Source: JBBSAT01 sp044223665
GTDB lineage: Bacteria > Myxococcota_A > Polyangia > Polyangiales > Sandaracinaceae
DNA length: 64,000 nucleotides
Reading direction: 5' to 3'
Assembly (NCBI GenBank): GCA_044223665.1
Contig: JBGALT010000017.1
Location: 1-64,000, forward strand
How positions within the stretch are numbered: position 1 is the first letter of the stretch; each line of letters begins with the position of its first letter. Both the position numbers and the translations under genes were made by a program. The notes beneath the pieces were generated by a model. It ran no database searches, was not told the origin of the DNA, and saw only the letters and a list, made by a program, of their open reading frames with translations. Shown in pieces: positions 1 to 8,217 of the stretch.

Positions 1-147
1 CTCGGCGGAGAGTGACGTGCCGCAGCTCGAGGCGAGCAGGACGAGCGCGCCGAGACGAGCGCAGACCGCGAGGCCGGACGCGCGAGCGGTGAGCGGCGAA
101 GGCGGCGAGGTCGCGATGCGGTGGACGCACGGGCGAGCGGGGCTCAC
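1..147 (-). CDS. Lipoprotein, N-terminal fragment (cut by window edge)
   Basis: The minus strand from a GTG at 147 encodes an uninterrupted 49-codon stretch that leaves the window. It has an Arg/His-containing start, a hydrophobic segment and a lipobox (Leu-Ala-Ser-Ser-Cys) near residue 42, the signature of a Sec-exported lipoprotein. Only the signal region is visible, so the mature function is unknown. It lies downstream of the response regulator on the same strand, 154 bases away. The start codon is uncertain because no ATG precedes the signal segment in frame. Confidence 0.5.
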   Translation of the reverse strand, partial: MSPARPCVHRIATSPPSPLTARASGLAVCARLGALVLLASSCGTSLSAE

Positions 148-301
148 CGCCCGCGTGCCTCGACGCCGCGCATGCTCGCCCTCGGCTCCTCTGCTCCGAG
201 CGCACTCCTCCGCATCGCGTGACATCCGAGCGCCTCCCTCGTTCGATCCCGCCAGACGGCGTCCACGAGCACAACAGGACATAAGTCCTGTAGGCGAGTG
301 C

Positions 302-979
302 CTACCCGCAGCGGTACGTCAGGTGCGCGACGAGCTCGCGCATGTTGTCGAAGCCGGTCTTCGCGAGGATTCGCGTGACGCTTCCGCGATAGCTCGACTC
401 GGTGATGCCCAGGCGCGCGGCGCCGCGGCGACGCGAGAGGCCCTCGAGCGCGAGCTGGATCAGCTCGACCTCTCGTTCGCTCAGGCCGCGGTTGCTCGCG
501 AGGTCGAGCAGGCGCACGCCCGTGGACTCGGTGGGCGTGGGGCGCCGCGCCGCCCAGAGCTCGGCGAGCTGCGCCAGAACGGCGATCCCGCCGGGCTTGT
601 CGGCGTAGAAGATCCCCGCGCTCATCGCGCGCGCGTACGCCGTCCCGTGCTCGAGGCCGCTGAAGATCACGATGGAGAGGCTCGGGCAGCGCGCGCGCAG
701 CCGCAGCGCGAAGTCGAGCCCGTCTCCATCGAGCAGGCAGCGATCGACGATCCAGGCATCGAAGGGCTCGCTCGATCGCCGCTCGGCCTCGGCGAGCGTC
801 CCGATGACGACGAGCTCGAGCTGATGCCCGAAGCGCCTACCGAGCGCGCGCAGGACCTCGGGGTGATCCTCCAACACGGCGACGCGCGGGCGTGCGGAGG
901 CGGCTTCCAGGGCGGCCGGAAGACGGGGGTGGATACCGGAGGGCCGCGTGGCCGCGACGGGGAGACGGGGCGGTGCCAT
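302..979 (-). CDS. Response regulator with receiver and LuxR-type HTH
   Basis: A two-component response regulator that probably binds DNA once phosphorylated by an unseen histidine kinase. The receiver domain (about residues 30-145) has the acidic pocket (LEDHPE), the phospho-acceptor Asp in WIVDRCLLDGDG, the Ser of IFSG and the conserved Lys in YADKPGG. A LuxR/NarL-type helix-turn-helix follows (about 165-222, starting LSEREVELIQLALEG). The frame stays open to 1114, but those extra 45 residues are Arg/Pro-rich and unlike a receiver, so I chose the ATG at 979. No partner kinase lies nearby, so it is an orphan here. The last helix is less canonical than in NarL. Confidence 0.82.
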   Translation of the reverse strand: MAPPRLPVAATRPSGIHPRLPAALEAASARPRVAVLEDHPEVLRALGRRFGHQLELVVIGTLAEAERRSSEPFDAWIVDRCLLDGDGLDFALRLRARCPSLSIVIFSGLEHGTAYARAMSAGIFYADKPGGIAVLAQLAELWAARRPTPTESTGVRLLDLASNRGLSEREVELIQLALEGLSRRRGAARLGITESSYRGSVTRILAKTGFDNMRELVAHLTYRCG

Positions 980-1339
980 CGTCTCCTTCTCGTCGGGCCC
1001 GGGCGAGCGTTGCGTCGGCGCGGCGGCGAGCGTCGGGACGGCGGCGCTGCGGCGAGGCTCGCGCGGCTCGGGCCGCAGCGACTCGCGTTCCTGGGGGCGT
1101 CGGCGGGAGCTCATCGGACGCTACCTCCCGCCGCGCGCGCGAGCGCGGCGCGCGCGCAGGCGCGCGCGAGAGCCCGCTCATCGCCCCCGACGATGTCCAC
1201 CTGCCGAGGTTGAGGGCTGGCGCCGGCCCCGGGGAGTGCAACAAAGGTGGCACCTGGGGTACGTGTGACGCAAGTCACGCGCGCCGAGCCGACGAGCACG
1301 CCGCGAGCGCCCGGCGGGGCGCAACGCGCTCGGCGGGAG
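980..1339. other. Intergenic region upstream of the response regulator
   Basis: This 360-base gap lies between two minus-strand genes. It holds the palindrome at 1264-1279 described separately. The reading frames crossing it are Arg/Ala-rich and look like GC-driven shadows. It probably carries the response-regulator promoter and the 3' untranslated part of the acyl-CoA ligase fusion gene. Confidence 0.4.
1264..1279. promoter_or_regulatory. CRP/FNR-like palindrome
   Basis: The sequence TGTGA-CGCAAG-TCACG has the half-site layout and 6-base spacing of the CRP consensus, with one departure at the last base. It lies about 285 bases upstream of the chosen response-regulator start. A closely similar motif lies upstream of the megasynthase at 19079-19093. 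Binding by a CRP-family regulator is an inference from the pattern. Confidence 0.35.
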
Positions 1340-4300
1340 TCAACGCTGGGATCGCGGCGCGTGCTCCCCGGTCGACGTTCCGCGCGCCGTCCCGTCGGCG
1401 CTGGCCACGTAGCGCTCGGCGCGATCGTCGTACGCGAAGAGCTGCTCGCCCGCTCCCGCGGTCGCGCCCTGCTCCCTCAGCGCCGCCTTCTTCGGCCGAT
1501 AGCCGTCGGTGAGCGGGATCGCGCGGACGACGCGGACGATGCGTGGACGCTTGGCGGCGGGCAGACGCGAGACGACGTCCTCGCTCAGCGCGGCCCCGTC
1601 GAGCACGGCGTCTCGCGGGATCACGGTGGCGCAGAGCACGGGCCTGGCGCCGCCGCCGGGCGCGACGCCGTAGCAGACGGCCGTCCGCACGTTGCGGCAC
1701 GTCTCGAGCGCGTCCTCCACCGCGAGCGTGGGGATCGGCCCCTGCTCGGTGCGCACCACGTCGGAGAGGCGATCGACGAGCCAGTAGTCGCCCTCTTCGT
1801 CGCGCCGCATCAGATCGCCCGTGACGAACCACGCGTCCCCCGGGTCGAAGACGCCGCGCAGGATCGACTTCTCGCTCTTGTCGCCCTCGTAGCCGTCGAA
1901 GCTCGACATCGTCGTCGAGGGATCCACGCGCGCCGCGAGCACGCCGGGCTCGCCGACGCCGCTCACCATGTGCTGGCCGCGCTCGTCCCGCCGGAAGTCT
2001 TCCTTCTCGAACGACCAGGCGAGGAGCGCGAGGTCGGCACTGCCCGGCAGGGCCTTGCCGAGCGATCCGACCTTCTTGCCAGAGGGATTGGCGAGGACGG
2101 CGTTGCCCTCGGTCGAGGCGTAGAACTCGAGGACCTGCGCGCGGGGGAAGCGCGCCCGGAGGCGCTCCCACACGCTCCTGCGCATGCCGCTTCCGGCGAA
2201 GAGGCGCACCGGATACGTCGCGTCGAGCGCGCTCGGATCGGCGTCGACGAGCGCGCGCAGCATCTCTCCCGCGTAGAAGACGATGGTCGCTCCGTAGCGG
2301 TGCACGTCGGGCCAGAACGTCTTCTCGTCGAAGTGCTTGGCGAGCGCCAGGCGCGAGCCACCGATGAGCGCGCCGCCCGTCGCGACGAGCATGCCGGCCG
2401 CGTGCGTGAGCGGCAGGCAGCAGTACACGGTGTCGTCGCTCGTCAGCGCGCAGCCCGCTGCCGCGCCGAGCGCCGAGAAGGCCCAGCGACGGTTGGTGAT
2501 GCGGGCCGGACGTACCTGGTCGCCGGTGCGCGTGCGGCCCGCGGTGAAGATGATCATCGCCAGATCGGAGGCGCGGCCGGCATCGAGCACCAGGTCGCTC
2601 GGCATCGCAACCGTCTCCGGATCGATCGCCTCCATGTCGCGCACGCCCTCGGGCAGCGGAGGACGACCGGGATGCGGCGGGCCGCCGCCGAGGACGAGCA
2701 CCTCTTTGCCGAACGCCGCGCGGGCGCGCGCCGCGTTCTCGGGATCGGTGACGAACGTCTCGATGCCCGCCGCGGCGATCGCTTGATCGAGCGAGACGCG
2801 CGTCGAGTCGGGCGCGAGCAGCACCGCCACCGCGCCGATGCGGTTGAGCGCGGTGACCATCGAGAGGTAGCTCGGCCGCGCCTCCATCAGCACGCCCACC
2901 TTCGTGCCCTTGCGGACGCCGCACGCGACGAGACCGCGCGCCACGTTCGTCACGCGCCGATCGGCGTCGCGATAGGTGAACGCGCGGCCGTTCCAGAGGA
3001 AGAAGGTGTGATCGGGAATCGCGGCGGCCTGCTCGCTGAGCACCTTCGCCATCGAGATCTGCGTGTGCGCCTCGATCTTCCGCAGGCGCGAGAGGCGCGG
3101 CACCTGCCAGCGCAGGTTGTCGAGGAGGTGCCCGGCCTCCTTCATCACGCCGCTCGCGCGGCGCGCGATCACGTCGCCGACGCTCTCGGCGATGTCGAGG
3201 AAGACCTCCACGTCGAGCGACGACTCGTCCGGATCGAAGCTGTCGATGTCGTCGCCCTCGCTCTCGGCCTCGGTGAGCGTCTCCTTCTCGAGGATCGCCG
3301 GCTTGCCCGCGACGCCGTCCTTCCACTTCACCCAGCCGATCACGCTCGGCCAGGTGATCCCGCTCGCCTTGCTGCCCACGACGATGCCGAAGTGGCCGGC
3401 GCGCACGGGGATCTCGTGCTGCTCGGCGCGCGGCGCCGCGCGGGCGATGGCGCGCACACTCGCGGCACGCGCGATCTCGTCGTTGGTGCCGACGAAGAAG
3501 AGGATCGGCGCCGTGACCTCGGCGAGCGTGACGGTGCGCCCCTCGATCACGAAGCCGCCGCTCGCGAGGCGGTTGTGCACGATGAACTCGTCGACGAACG
3601 TGCGGAAAGCGGGCCCCGGCCACGCGACGAAGCCCTCGCCGCCGAGGAAGCGGCGACGGCTCTCGCGCTTCTCCAGCGCCTCGCGGTCGTGGAGGTTCTG
3701 GACGAACTCGGCCAGCTGCTGCACCTCCTTGCGGATCGAGAGCAGCTTGAAGCCCGTCGAGGTGATGAAGCCCGGCAGGCCCTCGATCGCCTGCAGGGGC
3801 TTCTCGATCGCGATGCGCGCGCCGGCGATCACGCGGCCGGCGACCTCGGTCGGCAGCGGCAGGTTGCGGCGGATGTCGACCGGCGAGCCGAACGTGACGA
3901 GCGAGCGGATGCCGCCCTTGTTCTCGGCCGTGCGCCAGGCGGCGACCTGGTAGGCGAACATGCCGCCCTGCGAGTAGCCGGCGAGGTGCACGTCCTTCTT
4001 GGTGACCTGCACGATCTCGTCGATGCACGTCGAGACCGCGCGCACGTGATCGTCGAGCGTGCGCTCCATGCCGCCGGCCTCGCGCTCCGGCGCGCCGAAG
4101 TCGGTGACCCACACGTCGATCCCCGCGCGCAGCATCATCTGCACCGCGCTGAGGTCCGGCGCGATGTCGTAGACCTCGCTCGTCACCATCAGGGGCGGGA
4201 CCAGGAGGATCGGACAGAGCCGCGCATCGAGCGCCGCGCCGCTCTTGTAGTGGCGCAAGCGGTAGACCCGCTCCTCGCGCACGACGTCGTAGGGAGCGAC

Positions 4301-4471
4301 GTAGGGCGTGCCCAAGCGCCCCAGACGCATCAGCTCGGCCGCGTTCTCGGCGCCGGCCGAGACCCGCTTCATCACCTGCCCCAGCGCGCCGAGGCGTCGC
4401 TTGCGGCGCGCCTTGCGGCGCTCGCGCCTCGGCTTCTCCTGGCTCTCCCCACTCTCGACCTTCTCGCTCAT
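1340..4471 (-). CDS. Alpha/beta hydrolase - acyl-CoA ligase fusion protein
   Basis: A 1043-residue two-enzyme fusion. The first half (about 60-390) is an alpha/beta hydrolase of the PHA-synthase/lipase type with the nucleophile elbow GYSQGG near residue 166; PHA synthases carry Cys at this position, so a hydrolase or acyltransferase role is more likely. The second half (about 465-1040) is an AMP-forming acyl-CoA synthetase. It has a YASTEG motif (about 783), a GDLMRRDEEGDYW-LVDR motif (about 885) and a C-terminal GYRPKK lysine region. The ATP-binding loop reads TAGRTRTGDQ, a departure from TSGTTGxPK. Similar fusions are known as acyl-CoA synthetases in mycobacteria. The start is the ATG at 4471, since upstream codons are Arg-rich. 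It probably activates or remodels fatty acids, and a link to the synthase at 12-19 kb is conceivable but not shown. Confidence 0.85.
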   Translation of the reverse strand: MSEKVESGESQEKPRRERRKARRKRRLGALGQVMKRVSAGAENAAELMRLGRLGTPYVAPYDVVREERVYRLRHYKSGAALDARLCPILLVPPLMVTSEVYDIAPDLSAVQMMLRAGIDVWVTDFGAPEREAGGMERTLDDHVRAVSTCIDEIVQVTKKDVHLAGYSQGGMFAYQVAAWRTAENKGGIRSLVTFGSPVDIRRNLPLPTEVAGRVIAGARIAIEKPLQAIEGLPGFITSTGFKLLSIRKEVQQLAEFVQNLHDREALEKRESRRRFLGGEGFVAWPGPAFRTFVDEFIVHNRLASGGFVIEGRTVTLAEVTAPILFFVGTNDEIARAASVRAIARAAPRAEQHEIPVRAGHFGIVVGSKASGITWPSVIGWVKWKDGVAGKPAILEKETLTEAESEGDDIDSFDPDESSLDVEVFLDIAESVGDVIARRASGVMKEAGHLLDNLRWQVPRLSRLRKIEAHTQISMAKVLSEQAAAIPDHTFFLWNGRAFTYRDADRRVTNVARGLVACGVRKGTKVGVLMEARPSYLSMVTALNRIGAVAVLLAPDSTRVSLDQAIAAAGIETFVTDPENAARARAAFGKEVLVLGGGPPHPGRPPLPEGVRDMEAIDPETVAMPSDLVLDAGRASDLAMIIFTAGRTRTGDQVRPARITNRRWAFSALGAAAGCALTSDDTVYCCLPLTHAAGMLVATGGALIGGSRLALAKHFDEKTFWPDVHRYGATIVFYAGEMLRALVDADPSALDATYPVRLFAGSGMRRSVWERLRARFPRAQVLEFYASTEGNAVLANPSGKKVGSLGKALPGSADLALLAWSFEKEDFRRDERGQHMVSGVGEPGVLAARVDPSTTMSSFDGYEGDKSEKSILRGVFDPGDAWFVTGDLMRRDEEGDYWLVDRLSDVVRTEQGPIPTLAVEDALETCRNVRTAVCYGVAPGGGARPVLCATVIPRDAVLDGAALSEDVVSRLPAAKRPRIVRVVRAIPLTDGYRPKKAALREQGATAGAGEQLFAYDDRAERYVASADGTARGTSTGEHAPRSQR

Positions 4472-4624
4472 CGATCGGGATTCTACGCTCCGCCGGGGCC
4501 GGTGGTACTCGAGGTTCGGTGCGCTGGAACGGCTCGACGCGGCGCACGCTCGGCAGCGCCGCCGGCTGGCGTTCGACCGCGACACGACCCTCGTGCTGTG
4601 GCGGCGCGGTGTACGCTCGGCCCG

Positions 4625-4915
4625 ATGGGCCCCCTCGACTCCGTTCGCTTCGTGCACACCGCCATCGCCGTGGAGGCCGGGTCGCTCGAGCACGCTTGCA
4701 CGGGCGCCTCCCCGGACGACCTGCCGGGGCTGGGCGAGCGAGTGGCGCTGCTGGCGCGCGTGGTCGACGGGCACACGCACGCGGAGGAGCCGTCGATCTT
4801 TCCTGCGCTCGAGGAGCGCGCGCCGCACGTGGCCGCGACGTACCTCTCCGGTCACGTCGACGGGCGAGAGCTCTTCGCCACGCGCGTCCCGGCCATCGCC
4901 ACGGCGGCGAGCTGA
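4625..4915 (+). CDS. Hemerythrin-like (HHE) protein, short
   Basis: A 96-residue protein resembling the first part of a hemerythrin HHE domain. Visible metal-ligand-like residues are the His of FVHTAI, the HTHAEEPSIFPAL segment and the His of SGHVDGREL. A complete domain is a four-helix bundle of about 130-150 residues, and here the reading frame stops after what would be the third helix. The stop is two bases before the next ATG, leaving no room for the missing helix. The gene may be a 3'-truncated remnant or a minimal variant; a diiron site would be incomplete. It diverges from the hydrolase-ligase fusion gene. Confidence 0.55.
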   Translation: MGPLDSVRFVHTAIAVEAGSLEHACTGASPDDLPGLGERVALLARVVDGHTHAEEPSIFPALEERAPHVAATYLSGHVDGRELFATRVPAIATAAS

Positions 4916-4917
4916 CG

Positions 4918-5952
4918 ATGCGTGCCGCGTCGCTCGCTCTCGTCGGCCTCTGCGTCGCGCTCTGCGTGGGCTGTGGCGGCGGCAGCACGAGCCCGGACGC
5001 CGCGCCCTCACCCGTCGACGCGGCGCGCGACGCGGGCACCCCCGCGAGCGACACCGGCACGGCCGACGGCGAGGGCGACTTCACGATCGCCGCGCCCTTC
5101 ACGCCGGCGCCCGAGACCGCGCCCGATCCGGCGGCCCCCGTCGGCATGGTCTACGACCTCACGATCCCCTCGTCCGAGAGCGCGATCTATCCGACGAGCC
5201 ACGCCACGGGGATGCCCTTCGATCGCGCCGTCTCCGTGTACGTGCCGCAGCAGTACGTCACCGGCGCCGCAGCGGCGCTCATGGTCGTGCAGGACGGCAT
5301 CACGTTCTACCGCGACACGATGGTCCCCGTGCTCGACAACATGATCCACGCGCGGCGCCTGCCGGTGATGATCGTGGTCTTCGTCGAGCCCGGCCCGAAC
5401 GAGGACACGCCGCTCGGCGAGCGCAGCTGGGAGTACGACTCGGTCTCCGACGCCTACGTGCGGTTCGTCGAGACGGAGCTGCTGCCGCGCGTCGCCACCG
5501 AGTACGGGCTCACGTTCACCACCGATCCGGACGGGCGCGCGGCGATGGGCGGCAGCTCTGGAGGCGCAGCGGCCTTCACGATGGGCTGGCACCGACCGGA
5601 CCTCTACCACCGCGTCCTCACGTACTCGGGATCGTTCTGCGATCTGCAGCCGAGCACCACGCACCCGAACGGCGCCTGGGAGTACCACGAGAGCCTGATC
5701 GCGAGCGGGCCCGTCCTACCGCTACGCGTGTTCCTCGAGGTGGGCGACGGCGACCTCGACTGGAACGACGCGACCTCGATGCGGCGCAACTGGGAGGACG
5801 CGAACACGCGCATGGCCGCGGCGCTCGCCGCGCGCGGCTACCACTACCGCTACGTGCACGCGCTCGGCGCCGAGCACATCGACTACGGCGTGCTCACGCA
5901 GACGCTGCCCGACACCCTCGCCTGGCTCTGGCAGGGCTACCCGATCCCCTGA
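4918..5952 (+). CDS. Secreted esterase lipoprotein (esterase D/Fes-like)
   Basis: A 344-residue lipoprotein of the esterase D/enterochelin-esterase-like alpha/beta hydrolase family. A signal peptide ends at Cys 19 (LCVGC), followed by an Asp/Ala-rich spacer to about residue 55. The catalytic domain shows the nucleophile in GGSSGG (Ser near 215), a probable acid in VGDGDLDW and a catalytic His in GAEHIDYG (near 320). It likely hydrolyses an ester, or a siderophore ester, outside the cytoplasm; the substrate cannot be told. The start follows the hemerythrin-like stop by two bases, so the two may be co-transcribed. Confidence 0.83.
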   Translation: MRAASLALVGLCVALCVGCGGGSTSPDAAPSPVDAARDAGTPASDTGTADGEGDFTIAAPFTPAPETAPDPAAPVGMVYDLTIPSSESAIYPTSHATGMPFDRAVSVYVPQQYVTGAAAALMVVQDGITFYRDTMVPVLDNMIHARRLPVMIVVFVEPGPNEDTPLGERSWEYDSVSDAYVRFVETELLPRVATEYGLTFTTDPDGRAAMGGSSGGAAAFTMGWHRPDLYHRVLTYSGSFCDLQPSTTHPNGAWEYHESLIASGPVLPLRVFLEVGDGDLDWNDATSMRRNWEDANTRMAAALAARGYHYRYVHALGAEHIDYGVLTQTLPDTLAWLWQGYPIP

Positions 5953-6030
5953 ACGCGGCGCATTCGTTCGTGGAGACCGAGGGGACCTGTCCCACGTGCG
6001 GGGTCGTCGTACGCGCGCGCCTGCGCCACG

Positions 6031-6120
6031 TCACCGCCGCAGGCCTCGGAAGGCCGCGACTGCGACCTCCAGTCCGCACTCCGGGCACACGGCGTTGGCG
6101 CGTGCCTTGCGAGAGACCTG
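6031..6120 (-). pseudogene. Possible remnant of a small zinc-ribbon protein
   Basis: In the gap between two plus-strand genes, the minus strand encodes a short stretch with coding-like codon use that includes a CPECG motif and ends in TGA at 6031-6033. No start codon precedes it in frame before it runs into the 5' end of the next gene. It may be the tail of a lost small zinc-ribbon gene or chance. Confidence 0.2.
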
Positions 6121-6123
6121 GAA

Positions 6124-8169
6124 ATGCGTCTCTCCTCGACCCTCGGCTGCCTCTGCGTTCTGGCGGGCTGCGCCACGCCGGCGACCTCGCCGCGCGCCAT
6201 GGGCGGTGATGCCGGCCCCGCGACCTCCGATGGAAGCGTCTTCCCGCGCGATGCGGGATCCACGCCGCGCGAGGACGCAGCCGTCCCGAGCAGCTGCAAC
6301 CCGGACGAGAGCACGAGCGCGCTCTCGTTCGACGGCGTCGGCGATCAGGTGTCGATGGGCCCCACCGCCGCGCTCGGGCTCTCCACCTTCACTCTCGAGG
6401 CGTGGGTGAGGCGTGACGGCCCCGGGACCGCCGCCGGCACCGGTGTCGGCGGGCTCCAGCTGGTGCCGATCGCCGGCAAGGGCCGCGGCGAGGACGACGG
6501 CAGCAACGTCGACTGCAACTACGCCTTCGGCTTCTTCGGCGACGTGCTGGGCGCCGACTTCGAGGACATGGCGACGGGCGCCAACCACCCGGTCGTCGGC
6601 CGCACCGCGGTCCCGCTCGGCGTGTGGCACCACGTCGCGGCCACCTACGACGGCAACACGTGGCGCCTCTTCCTCGACGGCGTCCAGGACGGCAGCGCGA
6701 CCACCAGCAACGCACGGCCGCGCGCCGACAGCATCCAGCACTTCGCGCTCGGCACCGCCCTCGACTCGCACGGATCCGCGGCCGGCCGCCTCCACGGCGC
6801 GCTCGACGAGGTCCGCGTCTGGGACCACGCGCGCACGGGCGCCGAGATCGCCTCGGCGATGCGCACCACGATCGCGAGCGACGACGGCCTCGTCGCGCGC
6901 TGGGCGCTGAACGAGAGCGACGGCGGAGCGCCCGACACCGCGAGCGACCTCGCCGGCACGATCACCGGCGCGAGCTGGGTGCATCCTGGCGCCGTGCTCG
7001 ATCACGGCGATCCCCCGAGCGCGCTCGTCGTGACGCCTCGGGACGCCGACGTCGTGACGGGGGATGCGGCCGAGCTGCGCCTCGCGCTCGTCGGCGACGC
7101 CGATCGGTACGAGGTCACGTTCCACGTGCGCGAGCTGACCGAAGACGACGACTTCGCGATCGTCGTGCTCCCCGACACGCAGTACTACACGACGGGCCCG
7201 ACGACGGCGCATCCCGACCGCGCGACGCACTTCTTCGCCGACCAGACGCGCTGGATCATGGAGCAGCGCGAGGCCTATCGGATCGCGGCGGTGATCCACA
7301 ACGGAGACATCGTCGACGACGGCCGCGTCTCCTCGCAGTGGACCGTGGCCGACCGCGCGATGGCGATCCTCGAGGCGCAGTCGGCGGATCTTCCCGACGG
7401 CATGCCCTACGGCATCGGCGTCGGGAACCACGAGGAGAAGGAAGCCTCGCTCGCCAACTACCACCGCATCTTCGGCGTCGATCGGTTCGCCCGCCGCGCC
7501 TACTACGGCGGGCACTACGGCGACACGAACGACGAGAACTGGTTCACGTTCGAAGGTGCGGGCCTCGAGTTCGTGGTCGTGAGCCTTCGCTACGACGAGA
7601 CGCAGGACCCCGCGATCACCGCCTGGGCGCGGCGCGTGCTCGAGTCGCACCCGAGCGCGTTCGGGATCGTGAACGCGCACTACATCCTCGACTCGGCCGG
7701 CCAGTTCGGGCCGCAGGGGCAGGCGATCTACACGGCGCTCCGCAGCGTGCAGAACCTGCAGCTCATGACGTGCGGCCACGTCGCCGACGAAGAGCGCCGC
7801 AGCGACACCTACGGCGGGCACCGGATCGACTCGATGCTCGCCGACTACCAGGGGCGCGCCGAGGGCGGCGGCGGCTTCCTGCGCCTCTGGGAGCTCTCGC
7901 CGGCGAACGACGAGCTCACGGTGCGCAGCTACTCGCCCTCGCACGATCGCTGGGAGACCGACGCGAACAGCGAGTTCACGCTCCACGTCGATCTCTCGGG
8001 AGCCGGAGGCCCGTTCCGCGCGCTCCCGGCGATCGTCTCGGGAGACGACGTGCGCACCACGTTCGGGGGGCTCGCGCCCGGACGCACCTACGAGTGGTAC
8101 GCGACGATCACCGACTGCACGCACACGATCCGCACCGAGACGACGCGCTTCCGCACCGCCCCGCGCTGA
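6124..8169 (+). CDS. Lipoprotein with LamG and metallophosphoesterase domains
   Basis: A 681-residue surface lipoprotein. The signal peptide ends at the lipobox LAGC (Cys 17), followed by an Asp/Gly/Ser-rich spacer. Residues of about 65-280 form a LamG/concanavalin-like lectin domain (FTLEAWVRR ... WHHVAATYDG ... LDEVRVWDHART). Residues of about 343-610 are a calcineurin-like metallophosphoesterase with the metal-binding signatures LPDTQYY, NGDIVDD, GNHEE and GHVADEE. The C-terminal part (about 625-681) looks like a fibronectin-type module (YEWYATITD). This domain set suggests a secreted phosphodiesterase or nucleotidase that binds a carbohydrate surface. It is a stand-alone transcription unit. 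Confidence 0.85.
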   Translation: MRLSSTLGCLCVLAGCATPATSPRAMGGDAGPATSDGSVFPRDAGSTPREDAAVPSSCNPDESTSALSFDGVGDQVSMGPTAALGLSTFTLEAWVRRDGPGTAAGTGVGGLQLVPIAGKGRGEDDGSNVDCNYAFGFFGDVLGADFEDMATGANHPVVGRTAVPLGVWHHVAATYDGNTWRLFLDGVQDGSATTSNARPRADSIQHFALGTALDSHGSAAGRLHGALDEVRVWDHARTGAEIASAMRTTIASDDGLVARWALNESDGGAPDTASDLAGTITGASWVHPGAVLDHGDPPSALVVTPRDADVVTGDAAELRLALVGDADRYEVTFHVRELTEDDDFAIVVLPDTQYYTTGPTTAHPDRATHFFADQTRWIMEQREAYRIAAVIHNGDIVDDGRVSSQWTVADRAMAILEAQSADLPDGMPYGIGVGNHEEKEASLANYHRIFGVDRFARRAYYGGHYGDTNDENWFTFEGAGLEFVVVSLRYDETQDPAITAWARRVLESHPSAFGIVNAHYILDSAGQFGPQGQAIYTALRSVQNLQLMTCGHVADEERRSDTYGGHRIDSMLADYQGRAEGGGGFLRLWELSPANDELTVRSYSPSHDRWETDANSEFTLHVDLSGAGGPFRALPAIVSGDDVRTTFGGLAPGRTYEWYATITDCTHTIRTETTRFRTAPR

Positions 8170-8217
8170 CGCGCGGCGGCGGGTAGGCTGCAGCCGAGGA
8201 GGCCGCGACGCCGACGA

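Noticed and set aside
1247..4915. Plus-strand open frame of 1222 codons opposite the hydrolase-ligase gene
   Set aside because: The opposite frame shows clear domain motifs, while this one is Arg/Ala/Asp-rich without any. Only its last 96 codons (hemerythrin-like) look coding.
5953..6123. CPTCG and CPECG motifs on opposite strands
   Set aside because: Each fragment is under 40 residues without a start; only the minus-strand piece is kept as a doubtful remnant.
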